Source: G965214625 sp965214625 | Lineage (GTDB): Bacteria > Pseudomonadota > Gammaproteobacteria > Arenicellales > Poriferihabitantaceae | Length of the DNA stretch: 64,000 nucleotides | Reading direction: 5' to 3' | NCBI GenBank assembly: GCA_965214625.1 | Contig: OZ243962.1 | Location: 1,116,001-1,180,000 of the forward strand | Part shown: piece by piece, positions 63,506-64,000 of the stretch | How the letters are laid out: the number at the start of each line of letters is the position of its first letter | How positions within the stretch are numbered: position 1 is the stretch's first letter | Position numbers and translations under genes: made by a program | Notes under the pieces: model-generated | Seen by the model: the letters and a program-made list of their open reading frames with translations, nothing else | Database searches by the model: none | What the model was told of the DNA's origin: nothing

Positions 63506-64000
63506 ATGACCCTGCAGATCCAGACTGACCGCATTTCAGTGCTGGGTGCGGGTTCTTGGGGAACGGCATTGGCCGTTACCCTGTCGCATAACATGGAAAC
63601 CGTGAAATTGTGGGGGCGTAGCGCCCACATCATGCGTGACATACACAAACACCGTCGCAATACCCGTTATTTTCCCGACCTGCCACTGCCAGACAATCTG
63701 ACGATTTGTCCGGCCATTGAGGATGCGGTTGATCAGAATCTGTGTTTTTTGATCTCGATACCCAGCCATGCGTTCAGGTCAACACTGCATCAACTGAAAA
63801 AAACCATCGAACGACAGGGGTTCAAGCCGCAAGAGGCCACCCTTGTCTGGGGTACGAAGGGATTTGATCCGACGACAGGGAAGTTGCTGGATGCGGTTGT
63901 CAACGAAATCTTTGGAGAACACACCCGTCAGGGAGTGATCTCCGGCCCGAGCTTTGCGACCGAAACCGCCGATGCCTTACCGACCGCATTAACCGTGGCC
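63506..64000 (+). CDS. gpsA: Glycerol-3-phosphate dehydrogenase, N-terminal part (cut by right edge)
   Basis: Reduces dihydroxyacetone phosphate to sn-glycerol 3-phosphate for phospholipid synthesis. 165 codons from ATG 63506 remain before the window ends, with no stop. ISVLGAGSWGTALAVTLS is the NAD-binding motif, VWGTKGFDPTTGKLL and VISGPSFATETADALPTA follow the family pattern. Third in the yibN-secB-gpsA run. Confidence 0.95.
   Translation, partial: MTLQIQTDRISVLGAGSWGTALAVTLSHNMETVKLWGRSAHIMRDIHKHRRNTRYFPDLPLPDNLTICPAIEDAVDQNLCFLISIPSHAFRSTLHQLKKTIERQGFKPQEATLVWGTKGFDPTTGKLLDAVVNEIFGEHTRQGVISGPSFATETADALPTALTVA

Overview
The window looks like a chromosomal segment of a gammaproteobacterium with about half to slightly more GC. 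The support is SecB, a yibN-secB-gpsA cluster, a YadGH-type ABC exporter, a CtpA-type tail protease, an MsrA-MsrB fusion, a bacterial ProS with an inserted editing domain, and heterotetrameric sarcosine oxidase. I cannot assign a genus. No rRNA, tRNA, CRISPR array, insertion sequence or prophage gene was recognised. Both edges cut genes: proS on the left and gpsA on the right.

Left third (1-25 kb): mainly housekeeping. It holds proS, a cold-shock gene with a terminator-like hairpin in its leader, a minus-strand run moaC-moeA-methyltransferase-SDR-DsbA-like protein, an antiporter, a second minus-strand run cca-VOC-HAD-msrAB, and trhO with a fumarylacetoacetase-like gene. A divergent pair of non-heme iron dioxygenases (TauD-like and PhyH-like) flanks an AT-richer region with an inverted repeat. 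A quinone-reductase-like gene, a GST, a phosphoribosyltransferase, a three-module exonuclease/CBS/nucleotidyltransferase protein, a squalene/phytoene synthase, ispH and an O-methyltransferase follow.

Middle (25-42 kb): pdxH, a cytochrome b561-like and cytochrome c-prime pair, an EamA-type transporter interrupted by one in-frame TGA, an ArsR-type regulator, a double-cupin protein, a homocysteine S-methyltransferase fused to a second methyltransferase, an amidase, a 2-hydroxyacid dehydrogenase, a UMF1-type MFS protein with a YhhQ-like transporter, YadGH and another MFS exporter. Several intergenic stretches of 300-500 bases have no recognisable gene.

Right third (42-64 kb): a nitrogen and one-carbon region with a creatininase-family enzyme, a polar amino-acid ABC transporter, a 2OG dioxygenase with an AhpD/CMD-type protein, soxBDAG, and a GMC (choline-dehydrogenase-like) oxidoreductase. 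These genes suggest uptake and oxidation of methylated amines feeding sarcosine to glycine and methylene-tetrahydrofolate, although creatinase, betaine aldehyde dehydrogenase and glyA are not here. Next come a Tat-exported PhoX phosphatase, a NERD-nuclease/helicase beside a broken AAA-ATPase (DUF1703-type) fragment, dapF, ctpA, a 667-base repeat-bearing gap where gpmI and envC lie in several relatives, then yibN, secB and gpsA.

The most unusual items are the two multi-domain fusions, the csp leader attenuator-like structure, the nonsense-interrupted transporter, the changed HD motif in Cca, and the apparent gpmI-envC deletion scar.
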